Below, one piece after another: positions 29,837 to 39,633 of a DNA stretch of 64,000 nt. The translations under genes were made by a program, and so were the position numbers. The stretch's first letter is position 1. Each line of letters starts with the position of its first letter. Origin of the DNA: CAJQHK01 sp038142525 (GTDB lineage: Bacteria; Pseudomonadota; Alphaproteobacteria; Rickettsiales; UBA1997); assembly GCA_038142525.1 (NCBI GenBank), contig JAYQKE010000002.1:62001-126000 (forward strand), in the 5' to 3' direction. The notes under the pieces were generated by a model, which saw only the letters and a program-made list of their open reading frames with translations, had not been told where the DNA came from and did no database searches.

Positions 29837-30274
29837 TTATTTTATAACCACAGGAAGGTTGTTTACATTGCCATTACTAACGATTGCTTCATCGTCAGTT
29901 TCTGGCTGTAAATCTTTATCTCCATTAAGGTTTACCAGATCACCATCCCCATCTCCTCCTTCATCTTCTGAAGTCGCTGGAGGAGTTGGAGTTGGTTTTT
30001 TATCTTTTTTAGCAGGAGCTTTGGTTGTTTTTTTCTCCTGCTTTTTAGGTTTTGAAGTATCTTCCAAATTAGCCAAAACTGCTTTTGATACATTACCAGA
30101 AACGACAGAGATAATTTCACCTTGCTTAAATTGCACCGGCTCAAGAACGATATAAATATCTTTTGATTTGCACTTGAGCTTTTGCGTTCTGGTTGAGGAT
30201 TGAGCCTGAGTCAACTTAAGGACAAGGCCAACTCCTAAAATTGCACTATGTCCAATTACTTTATAAGTTTGCAT
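29837..30274 (-). CDS. Phage protein with low-complexity charged tail
   Basis: 145 residues. The N-terminal ~75 look folded (YKVIGHSAILGVGLVLKLT, YIVLEPVQFKQGEIISVVSGNVSKA), the remainder is a Lys/Pro/Thr then Asp/Glu/Gly-rich disordered stretch. It lies between major capsid and the head-tail joining gene and may be a head or connector accessory. No family recognised. Ends 10 bp before the interrupted gene's start. Confidence 0.65.
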   Translation of the reverse strand: MQTYKVIGHSAILGVGLVLKLTQAQSSTRTQKLKCKSKDIYIVLEPVQFKQGEIISVVSGNVSKAVLANLEDTSKPKKQEKKTTKAPAKKDKKPTPTPPATSEDEGGDGDGDLVNLNGDKDLQPETDDEAIVSNGNVNNLPVVIK

Positions 30275-30287
30275 AATTATTTATCTT

Positions 30288-31247
30288 TTAAGTTAATTGA
30301 GTTAAGCAAGAGTTTTGCCAGAAGCCGTAACCAACATTTCTCCAAGTATCAACGCCATACCAATGCTTGTCGTGTTTGAATTCTAATTCAGAACCTTCAG
30401 CAATGGCTTTTAATTGGATTCCCTTTTCTTCTTGCCTGATGAATGATTTAACGGAAGAGTCAGTTCTAAATACGGCAATTTTATCGCTCCAGTCCAGTCT
30501 TGGATTTTGACTAATTGAGATATCTATCTCATCAAGAACTTTTACTGCGTTTGACGCACCACCTATTGTAAGAGGGACAGAAACAGCAGCCCTTGCCACA
30601 TACCACAAGCTAGTTGGAACAACAACTAAGAATTTACTGGCATTCTCATTCATTGGCTCGCCTTGGTCATCTTTATATGACAAGATTTGCTGAATAGTTC
30701 TAAGAATTACTAATCTTAAAGCTGCTTCACTTGGAGCTGTAGGAGTTCCGACTTTTCCACCTTCAATTTGAGGTTTGTAATCATCTAGAACAACACTGAT
30801 TTTATTACTTTGCACTGGTCCAGTTGCATCCTTATGATCAGTATCGAAATAATATTGACCATCATAGCAAACTGTACTTTCTCCACCAATTATTAATTTG
30901 GATAAGAGCTGCGCCAAATGAGTATTGGTTCTATCGGCAAGCTCATTAACTCTGACATTAATTTGACCTGTTTGATCCCTACGCAAATCCACTAAAGGAA
31001 TTTCTAAAGTAGCCTCAAAATGTTTATTCTCGATTGTTAGGCCGTTAGTAGTGAATCCTTTAGCTTGTCTTCCGCCAACCCAGTCACGCATGACAGGAAC
31101 TTGGCCCAGCCATTTATAGGTTTCAGATTCTTGATCTGAGGTAAAATAATTTGATAAAGCCTCAACCCAGGCCATACCTGTTTTTTGGTTAAGTCTTTTA
31201 TAGTAACGGCCAATAATAGCCCTTGATGATAATTCTGCTAATGACAT
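30288..31247 (-). CDS. Major capsid protein, Mu gpT-like
   Basis: 319 residues. Matches Mu-like major head subunit: RAIIGRYYKRLNQ at the start, WLGQVPVMRDWVGGRQAKGF, NKHFEATLEIPLVDLRRDQTG, YDGQYYFDTDHKD, and FLVVVPTSLWYVAR. HK97-fold capsomer. Follows the decoration protein gene. Length fits gpT (about 300). Intact, so head genes are a mixture of intact and broken members. Confidence 0.92.
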   Translation of the reverse strand: MSLAELSSRAIIGRYYKRLNQKTGMAWVEALSNYFTSDQESETYKWLGQVPVMRDWVGGRQAKGFTTNGLTIENKHFEATLEIPLVDLRRDQTGQINVRVNELADRTNTHLAQLLSKLIIGGESTVCYDGQYYFDTDHKDATGPVQSNKISVVLDDYKPQIEGGKVGTPTAPSEAALRLVILRTIQQILSYKDDQGEPMNENASKFLVVVPTSLWYVARAAVSVPLTIGGASNAVKVLDEIDISISQNPRLDWSDKIAVFRTDSSVKSFIRQEEKGIQLKAIAEGSELEFKHDKHWYGVDTWRNVGYGFWQNSCLTQLT

Positions 31248-31272
31248 AATATTTTTATTTTGAAGTTATTAA

Positions 31273-31695
31273 TTAAACGATTACTGGAGGAATTACTGCT
31301 GAATCAAAATCAACAATTACTCTTTCATCAAATTCGAATCTTGAAATTTGACCTATATAGACTGAGCCTGAATTTGATAGAGTGAAAGTATTGTCGTCAG
31401 TAGCGTAGACTGATTTACCAACATCAATCAAAGTAATTCCTGTGATTTCAAGAACGGCGACTCCTTTCTTTTTGACTCGGATACTCTTTTCACCATCGGA
31501 TGAATTTACGGCATCAATATGATCTTCAGCGAATCCAAGGAATTTATCAGTTGGGAGTAATCCTCTAGCGTAGCCACTTGCCACTTCTAAACCAATTGCA
31601 CCTCCTTGATAGATTAATTCACCTCCAAGAACTGGAAATTCATTAATATCACCTAATTCATAGGTTCTAGTTACGTCTTTTGTTAATTTTACCAT
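31273..31695 (-). CDS. Capsid decoration/cement protein
   Basis: 140 residues, mostly beta: GGELIYQGGAIGLEVASGYARGLLPTDKFLGFAEDH at residues 24-58, then KKKGVAVLEITGITLIDVGKSVYATDDNTFTL. This is the pattern of DUF2190-like and lambda gpD-associated cement proteins that stabilise the expanded head. Located between the protease and the major capsid gene, as in Mu-like and lambda-like heads. Intact. Confidence 0.82.
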   Translation of the reverse strand: MVKLTKDVTRTYELGDINEFPVLGGELIYQGGAIGLEVASGYARGLLPTDKFLGFAEDHIDAVNSSDGEKSIRVKKKGVAVLEITGITLIDVGKSVYATDDNTFTLSNSGSVYIGQISRFEFDERVIVDFDSAVIPPVIV

Positions 31696-31721
31696 GATTT
31701 ATTGTATTTTTGATTATTAAA

Positions 31722-33065
31722 TTATTTAGACAAGATCCTTACTTGGTTTGACTCTTCAGCTTTAGCAAAAGCGTGATAAGCTTCAAAATCGTCACCGAAT
31801 TCAGATCTGAGGGCTGTGTTTTCATCCCAGAGAGCTTTTGCTCTTTGTTCTAAAGGGAGGTTTGCATCAATATCCTTTTTTTGTTTTGTTTGGGCCTCAA
31901 TATTTGGTTCAATCTTTGGCATTTCTTCTTCGGCTTTTTTAGTGTCAGCCAAGTAAGTCTTGCCTTTTTGCTTTTCTGCGCTGATGATTTTAAGAGCTAA
32001 TTTCTCGGCTGTAATTGAGCCATCCTTTTTAGCTTCCTCTATTAAATCTTCATGACCCGGAAGAGAAGCGACTTCAATTGCTAAAATTCTGTCTCGCTCA
32101 TTTTTTGCACCAGATTCAAAAGCGTCTTTCTTAATTGTTTCAGATGCTTCTTTGATTATTGCTTTTGCAACATCAGGAAATTCTTTATTGATATAATTCG
32201 CACTGATCTCGCTCTTTAGAATTTGATCTGCGTTTATTTCTTTAGTTTGGTCTTTAGACATAATTTGATTATTTGAATTAATAGAAAATTTTTGATTAAG
32301 ATTTGCTAAAACCTCCTCATAAGTACCAAGGGCATCAGCCATGTTTTGGTTAACCGCCTGACTTCCAATAACTACGCCACCTTGACCAAAATCGCTTTTG
32401 ACAATTTCTGATGTAATAGATCGGTATTTAGCGATTGAGTTGATAAAGGTTGATTCGAGACCATCTAGTTCTCGCCTTATTTCAGCGAGACCTTCTCTTG
32501 TTCTTGGATCGGGTCTTTTTAGAGTCGCATTACTTGAAACAATCTCGATATTTTTGTAACCTTCTTGATCTGGCTGTTCTTGAACTGGGATTGTGGTTAC
32601 AACTCCAACACTTCCAACCAAAGCAGATGGATTGACGATTATTTTTTCAGTAGCTGAAGCCAGCCAATAAGCGACAGATGATCCATTTCTTCCGATATAA
32701 GAATAAATAGGTTTTTGTGATCTGGCATTGTAAATCATTTCAGCCATTTCCATTGGGCCTACTGCAACACCACCCGGGGAATCAATATCAAATAATATTG
32801 CCTTTACATCCTCATTATTTAGAGCCTCACGGAAGTCTTTTGCTAAAGTCTCAAGTGATGTGCCACCGGCAAATAAACTAAAAAATGTATTTCTAGCAGT
32901 TATTGGTCCATGAATTGGAATAATTGCTGTACCATCTCTAACTTTTACTGACCTGGTATTATCTAGGGCATTTTCTGATTTTATAGATAAAGCCTCTCTG
33001 GAAACAGTCTTTAAAAAATCAGGCTCTATTGCCCAGTATTTGGCGATCTTTAAAATATCATTCAT
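31722..33065 (-). CDS. S49-family capsid maturation protease with scaffold tail
   Basis: 447 residues. The first ~260 are a ClpP/SppA-fold protease: VKAILFDIDSPGGVAVGP, YSYIGRNGSSVAYWLAS (catalytic Ser) and NPSALVGSVGVVTTI, with a following Lys. The remaining ~180 residues are helical and charged, the scaffold part. An internal ATG at 32262 (MSKDQTKEINADQIL) begins exactly at this scaffold, like lambda Nu3 nested in C, though it lacks a strong ribosome binding site. Start overlaps the portal end. Intact. Confidence 0.9.
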   Translation of the reverse strand: MNDILKIAKYWAIEPDFLKTVSREALSIKSENALDNTRSVKVRDGTAIIPIHGPITARNTFFSLFAGGTSLETLAKDFREALNNEDVKAILFDIDSPGGVAVGPMEMAEMIYNARSQKPIYSYIGRNGSSVAYWLASATEKIIVNPSALVGSVGVVTTIPVQEQPDQEGYKNIEIVSSNATLKRPDPRTREGLAEIRRELDGLESTFINSIAKYRSITSEIVKSDFGQGGVVIGSQAVNQNMADALGTYEEVLANLNQKFSINSNNQIMSKDQTKEINADQILKSEISANYINKEFPDVAKAIIKEASETIKKDAFESGAKNERDRILAIEVASLPGHEDLIEEAKKDGSITAEKLALKIISAEKQKGKTYLADTKKAEEEMPKIEPNIEAQTKQKKDIDANLPLEQRAKALWDENTALRSEFGDDFEAYHAFAKAEESNQVRILSK

Positions 33066-33442
33066 TATGTTTATTTTTCTTTTTAGGTTCTGGTTCCAAG
33101 CTTTCTTCTTTGTTGATATCAGGAATTAATCCAGCTTCTCTTTTTAGATTCTGTTCTTTTAGAATTTGTGGATATTTACGCTCCCAATCACCACCAGTTA
33201 AAAAGTTTCTTCAGCTAATGTTGATATTCCAACATTGATTCTGAGTTCTGCCGCTTTTACTTCTTTTAGCTGATAGAACTGCACCCATTTGTTAGACCAT
33301 TACCTCTTTAAAAGAAACTTTTTCTTTAAATTCGGTGTAGAAAAATTTTCTGAAATTTTAGAAAAATAGCCAAATTCGTAGAAATTTCTGGAAAATTATA
33401 AAATTTCGTATTTCACGTATTTTAGATTTTATTTTTTTTATT

Positions 33443-34277
33443 TTAAAATCTAATTCTTTTTCTCTTACTGTCATCATTATAGTAAATTTGACTAGGAGTT
33501 TTGTAATTCAAAGATTGATGAGGTCTTTGATAATTATAAAAATGGATAAATCTTGTTATTTGCCTCTTTAATTCTTCTATATTATCAGGAGGATTGAGAA
33601 AAATTTGTTCATATTTTACAGTTCTCCAGAATCTTTCAATAATTACATTGTCTACCCACCTACCTTTTCCATCCATTGATATTTGAATATTTCGTTTTTT
33701 TAATTCATTTATCCAATTACCGCTGGTAAATTGAGATCCTTGATCAGTATTAATAATTGTTGGAATAATTTTATGATTTTTTATTCCCTTTTTTAATATT
33801 TCAACACAATTATTAGTTTCCATAGAAATTGATAATTTTGATGCAACAACAAATCTAGAACTCCAATCAATTAGCGACATTAAATAAACAAATCCTACTG
33901 GTGTTTTGATGTAAGTTATCAATTGCCCAAGTGTGATTTGGCTTATCTATTTTAGATTTATCTTCTAATAAATAAGGATATTTGTAATCTTTTTTATTGA
34001 TGATTGTTGTCTTTTTCTTTGGATAAAGAGCTTTAATCTTTAGAACTCTCATTAATCTAAGAATCTTCTTGCGATTAATTTTATTATTATGATTTCTATC
34101 TTGATTGATTATTTCTGTAATTCTTCTATATCCGAAAAATTGATATTTACTCCAGATATTATGAATATCTTTGCATAAACTATTAATCTTAGAAATATCA
34201 ATCCTAGATTTATAATAAAAATTAGATCTATTAATATCTAACAATCTACATCTATTTCTGACAGCTAAATTATACAT
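33443..34277 (-). pseudogene. IS3-family OrfB, copy B, frameshifted
   Basis: Identical to copy A OrfB except for a 2-bp deletion near 33917, which turns HTWAIDITYIKT into HTWAIDNLHQNT and ends the frame; the C-terminal part (TPVGFVYLMSL onwards) continues in another frame with the remaining Asp and Glu catalytic residues. Without its own transposase this copy could only be moved by copy A. Confidence 0.9.
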
Positions 34278-34318
34278 ATCTGATGATAATTTTAGAAATT
34301 TGATTTTCTTAGAATAAT

Positions 34319-34627
34319 CTAACTGTCCAGAAACTTTTTTAAGAAATCTCTTTCCATTGTTAATTGACCTATTTTCTTATATAATTTATCAATTTCTTTA
34401 TCCTTCTTTTTTTGTTCTTTTTTACTTAATTTTTCTTCTTTAGATAACTTAGAATCAGAAAATATATCATTACCGCTAGCTTTAAACTGCTTAACCCATT
34501 TATGTAATGTTGATTTAGCAATATCATATTCGCTACAAATCTGATAAATTGTATAATTTTCGGATAAATATTTCATTACAACTTTAAACTTAAAATCAGA
34601 ATTATATTTTTTAATTTCTTTTGACAT
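34319..34627 (-). CDS. IS3-family OrfA, copy B
   Basis: 102 residues, the same sequence as OrfA of copy A, with the HTH and the slippery A AAA AAG near its end. It is intact, but the frameshift product is not because orfB is broken. Confidence 0.9.
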   Translation of the reverse strand: MSKEIKKYNSDFKFKVVMKYLSENYTIYQICSEYDIAKSTLHKWVKQFKASGNDIFSDSKLSKEEKLSKKEQKKKDKEIDKLYKKIGQLTMERDFLKKFLDS

Positions 34628-36124
34628 AATTTATTAAATTAAATTTTTAATTAACAGATGAAAAAATATTAGCATATTTTTCCATCTTCCAAATCGAAAT
34701 TTAAAGAAATTATAGTCTATGAAATTTAAAAATTAATGGTCTGAATTTTAGGGGGCATTTCTGATCGATTTGACCTCTTGGCGGACCAATCCATTCTGCT
34801 CCTAAATATGCCTTTCTAAGAAGTTCATTATTGAAGAATCCCGGTGCTTTTAATTGCCCTTTGGCAATCGCCTCGGTTATTACCATTTCATATACTGGTT
34901 GGCAAAGTTGAATACTTAACCATTTTCTTCTGCTATTAAAGAATTTCCATGCTTCAACAAGAGCGACTTGAGACGCTGAGTAACTTGCAGTAAAATGTTT
35001 AATTAATATCTCAAAAGGTAACTCTAGAGCTACACCAATCTGACGAAGTACAGCTTGCACAAAAGGATCAAATGCCTGATTTGGTCTTTTTGGATCAGCA
35101 ATTTGAATATCCTCATTACTGTTTAGATCAAGAATTGCACCCGGAGCTAATTTATAATCACCGTCTTTTGTTTGGCTACTATCAGAAAGACCAGGAATAG
35201 GAGCTAGACCTTCTTCATCCTCACTTTTTACAAATACTGTAAACATCGCTGATATTACCGTCGCATATAATTTCTGCTTCAGAATAGCGGTCTAATTGTT
35301 TTAGACTTTCTATTACTGGAGCAAGATATGGTATTCCTCTAGTTAATCCCGGTCTTGTTCTGTTAAAAATATGGAATACTTGTCTATTTCCAAACTTATC
35401 GAAGGCTGGAATTTTGGTGTATTTTTTGGTTTTATTGTTTTCATAATCGTCTGGATGTTGATTGCAAACATAGTAAGCTACCGGAGCGCCGTTTACATCC
35501 ATTTCTATTCCGGCGGATAATTTGCTATTATCTGTTTTGTTGTCTGGGTTATTTACTCGATCTGCTTCTACTAATTGTAGAGCTAGATCAATTGATTTGT
35601 TTTTTCTGGTAATATTTCTTTTAAGAATAAAGATATCACCGCTTTCTAGTGCTGATCTTAGAATTAGGTTTTGGATTTCACTAAAAGTTTGACTTCTAGT
35701 TGCATCACTATCTGTGCTTTCTGCCCAGTTTCTAAAAATTCTCTCTGCATCTCTTTCGAATTTATCAAACTCATCTTCCCCTTTAAAAAATGGTTTTAGA
35801 ATTTCACGATCAATGTGAGATTGAACTTTTAAGCCAGTTCCAACAACATTTGTTACCACCGTATTTACAGCTCCACAAGCTAAGGGTGCATTTCTGAGTA
35901 AATCCCTTGATCTTTCTCTAAGAACAGGAAGATCAGGCAAAGTTACATTATCAGCTGATCCATCGCTAACATTCCAACTCTTGGTTTGCTTACGATCTCG
36001 TCTTGCACCTGCATATCCGCCAGCAATAGCTAGTCTGGTTTTAGCCTCCAATCTTTTTAATCCTGATTGTGGGCTAAAATAAGATACAGTTTTATCAAGC
36101 CAAGTTGCTTCAATTTTTGGAATT

Positions 36125-36331
36125 CTACTCATGTGGGATAATGTTTCTAACTCTAATTCCGCCTGTGTTTTGTCTTCTTAAGCGCCTAAGCAAGGTGTTT
36201 TCTCTATTTTCTAAAATAGCGAGATCTGCTTTTCTGACTTTTTGACCATTATACCAAGCTTCTTGAGCTCCGGTTACTATATCAGAAATTGCCTGTTGAA
36301 TTTGGGTTAATTGCTCTTCTAAAGATTTCAT
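36125..36331 (-). CDS. gpW-like head-to-tail joining protein
   Basis: 68 residues from the ATG at 36331 (MKSLEEQLTQIQQAISDIV, then QEAWYNGQKVRKADLAILENRENTLLRRL). This is the gpW/phage head-tail joining pattern: an N-terminal helix, a WYNGQKVRKAD beta hairpin and a C-terminal helix. It lies between terminase and portal as in lambda (A-W-B). A start further upstream (36373) would add a segment unlike the family. Confidence 0.85.
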   Translation of the reverse strand: MKSLEEQLTQIQQAISDIVTGAQEAWYNGQKVRKADLAILENRENTLLRRLRRQNTGGIRVRNIIPHE

Positions 36332-36530
36332 ATTTATATTTTTCGCGCAAATTGAATAATGCCCCAAATTCAAATACTTATTTATTTAGCAGAATAAGGA
36401 GTGGTAGTAGGAACTTGGCTTAGTAAGCGGTTACCCATATAGTTGTTGACTTCGTGTGTCAAAAATATTATTTTTCTGGAGATGGGTAAGGCTTATTCTT
36501 ATCCTTTTTTTAACTTTAATTAAATTAATT

Positions 36531-36764
36531 ATGATAAGAATAGCATCTCTTATAGTTTGCCTACTTGCATTACAATCTTGTATTTCATCGTATAACTCTG
36601 GTACAAAAAAAGGTGTTAATGTTTATACAACTTTTGGGTTTGTTTATGCATTAAAAGGTAAAAGCATGGAAGAAGCATCTAAACATTGCGCTAAATTCAA
36701 TAAAAAAGCAGTGTTTATCGATTCTACTTTCATTACTTCAAAAAATAGATACGAGTGTAAGTAA
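36531..36764 (+). CDS. Small lipoprotein on the opposite strand (possible moron)
   Basis: 77 residues from the ATG at 36531: a short basic start, hydrophobic segment and lipobox (SLIVCLLALQSC|ISS), then a soluble part with two further cysteines (KHCAKFNKKAVF, RYEC). It is the only plus-strand gene inside the structural operon besides 39300-39578, and is followed by its own hairpin terminator. This is the arrangement of a lysogenic conversion (moron) gene. Product likely sits in the outer membrane; it could alter superinfection, but nothing in the sequence proves this. Confidence 0.65.
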   Translation: MIRIASLIVCLLALQSCISSYNSGTKKGVNVYTTFGFVYALKGKSMEEASKHCAKFNKKAVFIDSTFITSKNRYECK

Positions 36765-36776
36765 GAGGCATATAAT

Positions 36777-36800
36777 AGAAGTAATAATACTTCTCTTTTT
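36777..36800 (+). terminator. Rho-independent terminator after the lipoprotein gene
   Basis: AGAAGTA and TACTTCT pair across a four-base loop (36777-36783 with 36788-36794), followed at once by CTTTTT. It ends 36 bp after the lipoprotein stop and points in its direction. Confidence 0.75.
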
Positions 36801-36876
36801 ATAGCTTCTATCTGAACCCCTTGCTTCTAACCTTCCTAATTCTTGGTTGGTTTAAGGTTTTTTGATTCTGAATTCG

Positions 36877-36910
36877 ATTATCAGAAATTCGTAGTGGGAT
36901 TTCTGATAAT
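36877..36910. repeat. Perfect 12-bp inverted repeat between terminase and lipoprotein gene
   Basis: ATTATCAGAAAT (36877-36888) and ATTTCTGATAAT (36899-36910) flank a 10-base GC-richer loop, 13 bp beyond the terminase stop. No clear T tract follows on either side. It could act as a terminator, an mRNA-stabilising hairpin or a protein-binding site. Confidence 0.5.
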
Positions 36911-36922
36911 TTGGCAGATAAT

Positions 36923-38679
36923 TTATTTAAATCTAATTTCCAGTTTCTTTTTAGCCCACGAAGTCTTTGCAAAAGCGTAAACTCTGCAATCTAAACCCTC
37001 AGTTGGTGTTCCTTCTTTTCTAGGCTCCCAACTTCTAACTGGTCGACCTTTAACATATTTGGTTTTTACAACCTCAGAGGTAATTTGATTAAACCATTCT
37101 TGATCTCGCTCTATTGGAAAATGCCAATAACCAGCACCTTTAGTCTCAATACGCAAACGCGCATCAATGTTTCTTTGGCGTCATTTACGCCAATCACATA
37201 TAATGGCTTTTTAAGACGCTTATTTTGACTTGCTCTTACTGGCCAGATTGGAACTCCAGATCCATTAGAACTTCCCTTTATTGCCCAGAATCTTTTATGT
37301 TTATTCTTGTCGCAGTAACTAATGACATGATCCGTATAATGACCACCAGAATCTACAGCCACAGCAGTAATTGGAAAATTTCCTAAATCTCTACTATGAG
37401 TAAAATGTGTGTCCTAATATTTTATCTAAATCATTCCAAAGATCTGGAGTTGATGGATCGCCAAATATTACTTGATAATCTATTGACCAACTTTCTTCAT
37501 CTTTACCCCAACCAACAATTTCAACCTCAAGACGATTATCCTGAACATCAACACCAGCAGTTAATATTGCTACATCTTTTGGTAAATATTTACCAAAATT
37601 CTCTCTTCTCTTTAATAATCCTGTTGGATCAATAGCTTCGCCAGACATATCCTCCCAAGTTTCTGCAAGCTTGGTGTTTGTCCAAACTTGAAGCCTTGGT
37701 GGATCTTTATGCACTTCAACAAATTCCTTCGCAATATCACCAAAACTTACCCAACCATGAGGCGAATAAAGTGATGATAGGTGAAAAGATATTGTTTTAG
37801 AATCGCAATTAGGATTTTTCGCTATCCATTTGCCATTTTTTAATATTTCTGCTTTTTGATGATCTTCCCATTTGCTACCACATTTTTTACATTTGTAGTA
37901 AGCGCTTTCAGGATCTCCTTTTGGCCATTTAACATTTTGCCATTTTAATATTTGAAACTCACTGCAATCAGGACATGGCACAAAATAATACCTTTGATCA
38001 CCTTCTAAAAAAGCAGTTTCAATTCGACTGTAATTCTTAATAGTCGGAGTTGAGATCATGAAGATCTTTTTATTGCTAAAAGTAGCAGTTCTTTGGATTG
38101 CCAGATTTACTGGATCACCTTCACTTTGTCAGCATCATCCGGGTAACCATCAACTTCATCTAGAAACAAGTATCTAATTGGCATTGAACGAAGCCCAACT
38201 GCAGAATTTGCTCCTGTTAGAATCAGAACTCCTCCAGGGAATTCCTTCATTAACATTGTATTGCCAGAATCCCTTGCTCTTGGATCATTAACCTTTTCTT
38301 TAAGGACTGGGCAATTCTCAATTGCTGGATCGATCCTCATTTTTGAGGTTCTTTTTGCTGTTTCAACTGTTGGGTTAACAACAAGCATCGGACCTGGGGC
38401 ATGATGGATTGCAAAGCCCATCCAATTATTACCGCATTCAGTTCCGCCAATTTGCGCGCCTTTCATGAATACCACCTTTTCGCAAGGATTACATGGCGAT
38501 AGGCAATCCATTATTTCTTTTAAATATGGAGTTCTATCTGTTCTCCATGGCCCAGGTTCTGCTGATGACACTGAGGTTAAAATTCTATGATTATCAGCCC
38601 ACTCAGAAACATTGAAATTTGGATCTGGTTTTAAGCCTTGTTTGAAGCTATTAAAATATAAATCATCGGTATTTATCAT
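36923..38679 (-). pseudogene. Terminase large subunit (lambda gpA-like), three frameshifts
   Basis: ATP-driven DNA packaging motor and nuclease. Segments in order: NVSEWADNHRILTSVSSAEPGPW, Walker-A-like FMKGAQIGGTECGNNW, RYLFLDEVDGYP (Walker B); shift near 38110; FMISTPTIKNYSRIE, zinc site CPDC...CKKC, HGWVSFGDIAKEFVE, LTAGVDVQDNRLEVEIVGWG (nuclease Asp); shift near 37395; ITAVAVDSGGHYTDHVI and VPIWPVRAS; shift near 37150; then GAGYWHFPIERDQEWFNQITSE. Restored length is about 585 residues. Translation would overlap the small-subunit gene stop (ATGA at 38676-38679). Confidence 0.9.
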
Positions 38680-39177
38680 GATTTTAATTCTTCTAAAGCT
38701 TTAATTAATTCTGCTTTTAATATTTCTTTCATCTCATGAATATCAGTCTTGCCAACTAATTGAGGAATAACTCGATCAGGAATATTGAGAATCCTGTCTC
38801 TAGTCATTCTTGCAAAGATTGAAGGCGCTGATTTTTACTTCATCTACTGAGATTAATTTCTTTGACTCCTTTTCAAATTGAAGTCTGGTTAATTTGGCAT
38901 TATAGGCTTCTTTTATGGCACGGCTTTGTTGGTAACTTGGGCCAAGTGGTGCAGGATTATAATTATTAACTTCATCTCTTGCCTCTTTTGCCTCTTCTGC
39001 TTTTTTAACTTCTTTAATTTGCGCTGGGTCAGTGTTTTTTTGCCACTGCTTATCCACTAATTCTGGATCAATTTTGCCGTTCTTATTTTTTGTTATTCTG
39101 CCTTCCTTCAGGGCCTTTCTAACTGATGTTTCAGATATTCCACGATGTCGTGCATAAGCTCTTCCGGATAGTTCCAT
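38676..39177 (-). pseudogene. Terminase small subunit-like protein, one frameshift
   Basis: N-terminal HTH (SGRAYARHRGISETSVRKALKEGRI) as in DNA-recognising small terminases, a charged linker, then YQQSRAIKEAYNAKLTRLQFEKE and SVDEVKISA. The frame ends at 38800 after a shift near 38825, but the other frame continues IFARMTRDRILNIPDRVIPQLV to LKAELIKALEEL and a TGA overlapping the large terminase ATG. This C-terminal pattern is typical of the family. Restored length is about 167. Confidence 0.8.
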
Positions 39178-39299
39178 GATTATTGGTCATATTTTAAATA
39201 TTTCTGGTTTTGTTGGTTAATTGACTTGATGTCCAACATCTTTGAAGGTATGTTCTGTCTGCCTTTAAGAGGCTTTTATTAACTTTAATTATCAAAATT

Positions 39300-39578
39300 A
39301 TGTCTGAAATTCAAAACCAAACTTCTAATCAAGAGCCAGAAATTATCACAACCCCAATTAAGAAAACTTTATCCGTTAAACAGGGTAGCAAAATGGCTAA
39401 ATTAATTGAAATGCTTGAGATGCCGGATGGCACAACAATTAAGCAAATTTCTACAGAATTAAAATGGCAGAAGCATACTGCTAGAGGCGCGGTGTCTCGT
39501 TTAAAAACTTCTTATGGTATTTTAGTGGTAAATGATAAAGCAAAGGATGGTGATCGTACTTATAGGGTTAGTGTTTAA
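39300..39578 (+). CDS. DUF3489 winged-helix protein
   Basis: 92 residues. After a disordered start, SKMAKLIEMLEMPDGTTIKQIS, then LKWQKHTARGAVSRLKTSYGI and a final YRV strand: the DUF3489 family, a small winged helix common in alphaproteobacterial prophages, often next to DUF2924 genes. Likely DNA-binding and regulatory. It is transcribed against the surrounding phage genes and starts about 120 bp from the divergent small terminase gene. Confidence 0.82.
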   Translation: MSEIQNQTSNQEPEIITTPIKKTLSVKQGSKMAKLIEMLEMPDGTTIKQISTELKWQKHTARGAVSRLKTSYGILVVNDKAKDGDRTYRVSV

Positions 39579-39633
39579 TGCTTTTAAATATCTGCTCTAA
39601 GTAATTATTTAGAGCAGATATTTTGGTAGTTAA

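Larger units (their letters stand above)
33275..34762 (-). mobile_element. IS3-family insertion sequence, copy B
   Basis: Same element as copy A on the other strand, 1,488 bp, ends AGAACTGCACCC and AGAAATGCCCCC, with 3-bp duplication GAT (33272-33274 and 34763-34765). It lacks a few short stretches present in copy A near the orfB end. The slippery A6G lies at 34334-34340. It cuts the prophage portal gene. Confidence 0.94.
33058..36132 (-). pseudogene. Portal protein (lambda gpB-like), split by IS3 element and frameshifts
   Basis: Dodecameric DNA entry ring of the head. From 36132: KIEATWLDKTVSYFSPQSGLKRLEAK, RERSRDLLRNAPLACGAVNTVVTNVVGTGL, LVEADRVNNPDN; a shift near 35235; then LAPGAILDLNSNEDIQ, FDPFVQAVLRQIGVALELPFEIL, and EWIGPPRGQID where the IS3 element (33275-34762) enters with GAT duplicated. 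After the element the frame continues QLKEVKAAELRINVGISTLAEETF, with another shift near 33212 before GGDWERKYPQILKEQ and a charged tail ending at 33058. Restored length is about 525 residues, typical of lambda portals. Confidence 0.9.

Noticed and set aside
33867..34277. An independent 136-residue gene inside IS3 copy B
   Set aside because: It is the first part of OrfB cut short by a 2-bp deletion, as comparison with copy A shows.
36923..36960. A strong terminator at the end of the terminase gene
   Set aside because: The 36877-36910 stem is perfect, but no T tract follows on the minus strand, so I list it only as an inverted repeat.
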